Below the pieces are notes generated by a model. The model made no database searches. It saw nothing but the letters and a program-made list of their open reading frames with translations, and had not been told where the DNA came from. 9,240 nucleotides of DNA from Microcaldota archaeon (GTDB lineage Archaea > Micrarchaeota > Micrarchaeia > Micrarchaeales > CABMGC01): NCBI GenBank assembly GCA_021804305.1, contig JAJZKF010000020.1:1-9240 (forward strand). The letters run 5' to 3'. Each line of letters begins with the position of its first letter. Positions within the stretch are counted from its first letter, which is position 1. Positions 6,473 to 9,240 of the stretch are shown here, in pieces. A program made the translations under genes and the position numbers.

Positions 6473-6631
6473 ATGGCCACATACTCTGTAAACATAAACA
6501 AGACTGTGAGCTACGTTAAGGTCTATGCCATAAAGAAGAGCATAAAGGGGGATACAAACAAGATATCCAGGATAGTTGAGGATCTGATACAGAAATATCT
6601 ATTGAAGGAAAAGCCCGGGGAAATTAAATAA
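6473..6631 (+). CDS. Ribbon-helix-helix (CopG/Arc-like) small DNA-binding protein
   Basis: A 52-residue frame from ATG 6473 to TAA 6629-6631. It fills what would otherwise be a 170-nt gap, in line with the packing of this region. The N-terminal strand (about residues 3-9, alternating polar and apolar) is followed by a helix at about 13-25, a turn with G-D-T-N (26-29), and a second helix, ISRIVEDLIQKYLLK, at about 31-45. This strand-helix-helix order, length and the hydrophobic spacing of the second helix fit the CopG/Arc ribbon-helix-helix fold. A GTTGAT ribosome site overlaps the upstream stop codon, 5 nt ahead of the ATG. It probably acts as a dimeric repressor. The direct repeat near 1772-1793 is one possible target, though nothing links the two directly. 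Confidence 0.72.
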   Translation: MATYSVNINKTVSYVKVYAIKKSIKGDTNKISRIVEDLIQKYLLKEKPGEIK

Positions 6632-6642
6632 GGGTAAGCTTG

Positions 6643-9102
6643 ATGCCAAACGCCAAGAATCCTGCTGTAACGTTCAAGGACCAATCGAACCAGGGAATCA
6701 GGCCGCTTAGGAAGCCGATCCTCTCTAGGCTCTTAGAGCAGCACAGGAATGCCACCATCATGATAATGGCTATAATTATTGTGGGCCTTGTCATAATGCT
6801 TGGAACCGTCTTGTACGTGCAGGGCCAGCTCAAAACGATAGAGAATGCGCCGGCCAACGTAATCTCCGGCCCAATACTAGGCAGCCTCTCTCTAGAGCAG
6901 CACGGCATACTTACATACAACTATTCGACATACCTTGTAGGATATTCAAAGGTCCACTACGTCCAGGCCAACGCGACAAACGCCTCAATATCGCTTTCGA
7001 TATATCCCTCAAATCCCACAGAGCCCATCTATCTTGTCAACGTGGAAGGATACTGCATACAGTGCTTCATAGGTTCAAGCCTATACGGCGCCCTTAATAC
7101 TTCGATGCACACCTACGGCCTGATACTAAACCGGTCCAGCTTAAACTACATCGACATAAACAAGCTTTCCAGCCTTCCAAAGAATGTCGTCGTGGTCATT
7201 CCTTCCGGACTGATTCCAAACATACTTCTCCCAAACGTCTCCTATACTGAGAGATGCACCAACTACGCAAACGTGTCCATAGTGAGCATGCTAAATGACG
7301 GAGACACTATAATCTATGTGGGAAGGAACTTCACAAGGTCAGTTTCGTGCAGCGGTCAGATAGCGCAGAACACCAACCAGGAAATATCAACACTGCTTCC
7401 ATACTCCAATTACACCTCTGAAAACCTGACCAACGCCTCCCTCTTCTTCACTCGGCCCACATTCTTCCTCGAACCTGGGAAAAGCTTCGGCAAGGTGACC
7501 TCAGCGCACATACTCAACGGGACGCTTGTCGCCATGTCAAACTATCCTTCAGTAGGATGGAACAACAGCGTTGGCAATCTTGCATCTGACATCTCAAAGG
7601 TCATAGAGTCAAGATTCTGGATGGATCCAATAGCATATGGTGCATTGAACCTTACAAATTCAAAGTCAATGAACGTCACCTTGTTCACCACAAGCTCCCA
7701 AATAAGCTACAGCCCTACCGCATCGCAGCAGATCAACTCTTCATATGCGCTCATAAGGCTAAACCTGTCAAACGCGAAAAACTACCAGGAATTCGAGATG
7801 CCCTTCAAGTATACCCTAAGGCAGAACGGCCTGATCAGTCTTCCGCCTGTTGTGGGGCTTTCCCAGAACACCCAGATAAGCACGCAGATATTCAACTCCA
7901 CAAACAACAGGACTGCGATAACATTCGTGCCGATACTCAATTCCAACCTCACCGAAGCCACAAACAATCCGGTCCACATCGGGCAGACTGGTGCGACAGC
8001 GATCTTCACCTTTGCCCCGTTCTACCTACCAAGCGGATATTACATAGCGCAGCTGGTTGACCAGTACGGATCAATATATTCATCAGCACTATTCTACGTC
8101 GCTAATTCTGTGGTAACTCCAACCAATCTGGACTTCAAGAACGTGACGTTCTCCTTTGCCGTGGCGAGCAACAGGCAGCCGGTCAACGGAGTAGACTATC
8201 AGATAAGCATAAACAATGCCTACAATTCATCCGGAGTGATCAACAACGGGGTGATACATTACACGCTTCCACAGGGCACATCACTAAGCGTTGGAAGCGG
8301 CTACTTCATCTTGGAGATGATGGGAAGGACATATACCATTCCTTACCAATACCAGAACCAGAACAATGTGCAGATACCTCCGCTCTACATTGCATTCGCC
8401 ATAGCGGCAGTTGCGATAGTGATACTAAACAAGGTGCTAGTCCCTCCAAACATCGATGAATACTATATAGACGTGCCGGACATAAAGCCGGCTAAGCTCG
8501 AGCATGCGAAGGAGTCATCGGACTCCATACTTTCCGTATTCGACAAGACAAATGCCTTCTACAGGTGGAACCACATGCCTCTCACCGCCGAGGAGGTGAA
8601 GGCGGGAATAACTACAAACATAAAGTACGGCACCACCAGGATGTCGATAACCTTAAGGAACACTTATGCGATACTAAATGGCCTTGTGGAGAAGGGCCTA
8701 GTGCAGATGGCCGACGACTACTATGCCCCTACCAAATGGATACGGGACTACGGATACAGCATGGCATATCTTGTGGTCTACAGGAAGCTCAAGGACTACT
8801 GCATATCAAACGCGATGCTCATGACAGAGATGGGCACATCTAGCAAGGCCGATGTCATAGTCACCAACAAAGGTGCCCAGAACTACGTCAAGATATACTC
8901 CTCCGACATGAAGATAAAGGACATAGAGATAAACCAGAAGATAAGGACATTCATAGTATTCCTAGATGAGGAGTCCAGGTTCGAGTTCATGGACAAGCTC
9001 TACAAGTCGTATAGCAACAATGCGGAGATACTAAAGATGGCAATAAACTACGGCAATGTAAAACTAGTAGACTCTAACAATCTAGGAGAGCTCAAGCTCT
9101 AA
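6643..9102 (+). CDS. Large two-TM surface glycoprotein-like protein with a cytoplasmic winged-helix tail
   Basis: 819 residues from ATG 6643; TTG 6640 is just upstream, but GGTAAG at 6633-6638 is spaced 4 nt from the ATG, like the other genes. Topology: a cytoplasmic N-tail of about 36 residues, TM1 (37-59), an outside domain of about 520 residues, TM2 (580-601), and a cytoplasmic tail (602-819). I count 22 N-x-S/T sequons in the outside domain and none in the tail, which supports N-glycosylation and this orientation. Four Cys (138, 141, 205, 235) may form disulfides. Residues 181-232 hold a strand-helix-strand block with VVVVIPSG and GDTIIYVG, recalling a glutamine-amidotransferase/Rossmann-like fold. 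The tail holds a probable winged helix (644-694) and then an alpha-beta-beta-alpha-beta region (704-812). It could be the receptor, adhesin or sensor of the system. No known family is recognised by name. Confidence 0.82.
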   Translation: MPNAKNPAVTFKDQSNQGIRPLRKPILSRLLEQHRNATIMIMAIIIVGLVIMLGTVLYVQGQLKTIENAPANVISGPILGSLSLEQHGILTYNYSTYLVGYSKVHYVQANATNASISLSIYPSNPTEPIYLVNVEGYCIQCFIGSSLYGALNTSMHTYGLILNRSSLNYIDINKLSSLPKNVVVVIPSGLIPNILLPNVSYTERCTNYANVSIVSMLNDGDTIIYVGRNFTRSVSCSGQIAQNTNQEISTLLPYSNYTSENLTNASLFFTRPTFFLEPGKSFGKVTSAHILNGTLVAMSNYPSVGWNNSVGNLASDISKVIESRFWMDPIAYGALNLTNSKSMNVTLFTTSSQISYSPTASQQINSSYALIRLNLSNAKNYQEFEMPFKYTLRQNGLISLPPVVGLSQNTQISTQIFNSTNNRTAITFVPILNSNLTEATNNPVHIGQTGATAIFTFAPFYLPSGYYIAQLVDQYGSIYSSALFYVANSVVTPTNLDFKNVTFSFAVASNRQPVNGVDYQISINNAYNSSGVINNGVIHYTLPQGTSLSVGSGYFILEMMGRTYTIPYQYQNQNNVQIPPLYIAFAIAAVAIVILNKVLVPPNIDEYYIDVPDIKPAKLEHAKESSDSILSVFDKTNAFYRWNHMPLTAEEVKAGITTNIKYGTTRMSITLRNTYAILNGLVEKGLVQMADDYYAPTKWIRDYGYSMAYLVVYRKLKDYCISNAMLMTEMGTSSKADVIVTNKGAQNYVKIYSSDMKIKDIEINQKIRTFIVFLDEESRFEFMDKLYKSYSNNAEILKMAINYGNVKLVDSNNLGELKL

Positions 9103-9104
9103 AT

Positions 9105-9240
9105 TTACTCATCTTCATCCGCAGGCACACTTCCGACGTCCTCTCCGTCTTCCGCCTCGGCTTCGGCATCCATCTTAGCCTCCGCCTCCGCTTCTGCCGC
9201 AAGGAGCTTCTTGTACCTGCTGTCTATAAGCGCCTTGTTT
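9105..9240 (-). CDS. 3' end of a convergent gene encoding an acidic, Ala/Glu-rich C-terminal tail
   Basis: Reading the minus strand from the right edge gives 44 codons and a TAA stop at 9107-9105. The peptide goes from a basic helical stretch (with IDSRYKKLL) into alternating Glu-Ala repeats and ends in an Asp/Glu-rich tail. Clean codon use (AAG, GCG, GAG, GAA) and an open frame support a real gene cut by the edge. Acidic Ala/Glu tails are common on archaeal ribosomal and other housekeeping proteins, so this may mark the end of the accessory cluster, but identity cannot be told from 44 residues. Only 2 nt separate its stop from the convergent stop at 9102. Confidence 0.62.
   Translation of the reverse strand, partial: NKALIDSRYKKLLAAEAEAEAKMDAEAEAEDGEDVGSVPADEDE

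Noticed and set aside
8565..8843. 92-codon plus-strand frame inside the large surface-protein gene
   Set aside because: Its peptide is Arg/His/Gly-rich with no pattern, and it is a shadow of the real frame.

Overview
The window looks archaeal and most like the DPANN group (Micrarchaeota/ARMAN-like); the exact taxon is an inference. Visible support: TATA-like boxes about 34-36 nt ahead of two start codons, Shine-Dalgarno sites of the extended GGTGAT type placed 3-4 nt from the start, several TTG starts, strong use of ATA (Ile) and AGG (Arg) codons, and very tight gene packing. No RNA genes, CRISPR arrays, insertion sequences or phage genes are visible.

Layout. (1) 1-1731 is the 3' part of a long basic, helical protein with three HEAT/LRV-like repeats; its 5' end lies outside the window. 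(2) 1732-1832 is the only sizeable intergenic gap and holds candidate promoters. (3) 1833-5689 is a compact five-gene unit: two paralogous two-TM membrane proteins whose soluble parts resemble the N-terminal domain of VirB4-type ATPases, a soluble VirB4/HerA-type ATPase that lacks that domain, a 98-aa helical protein that duplicates the ATPase's C-terminal tail, and a small Cys-rich protein with two TM segments. (4) 5723-9102 is a second unit behind its own TATA box: a coiled-coil/winged-helix protein, a 52-aa ribbon-helix-helix protein, and an 819-aa two-TM glycoprotein-like protein with a 520-residue outside domain and a winged-helix-containing cytoplasmic tail. (5) At 9105 the acidic tail of an unrelated gene runs in from the right edge on the minus strand, 2 nt from the convergent stop.

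Reading of the whole. The ATPase has the DEAW Walker B of the VirB4 family, and its neighbours supply the membrane-bound N-terminal module that VirB4 normally carries in the same chain. I infer a divergent type IV secretion or Ced-like macromolecule (probably DNA) transport machine in which VirB4 is split over three polypeptides, with a glycosylated surface protein possibly meeting the outside partner. No relaxase, coupling protein or pilin is visible here, so substrate and direction are open. The winged-helix and RHH proteins could regulate the locus or bind the transported DNA.
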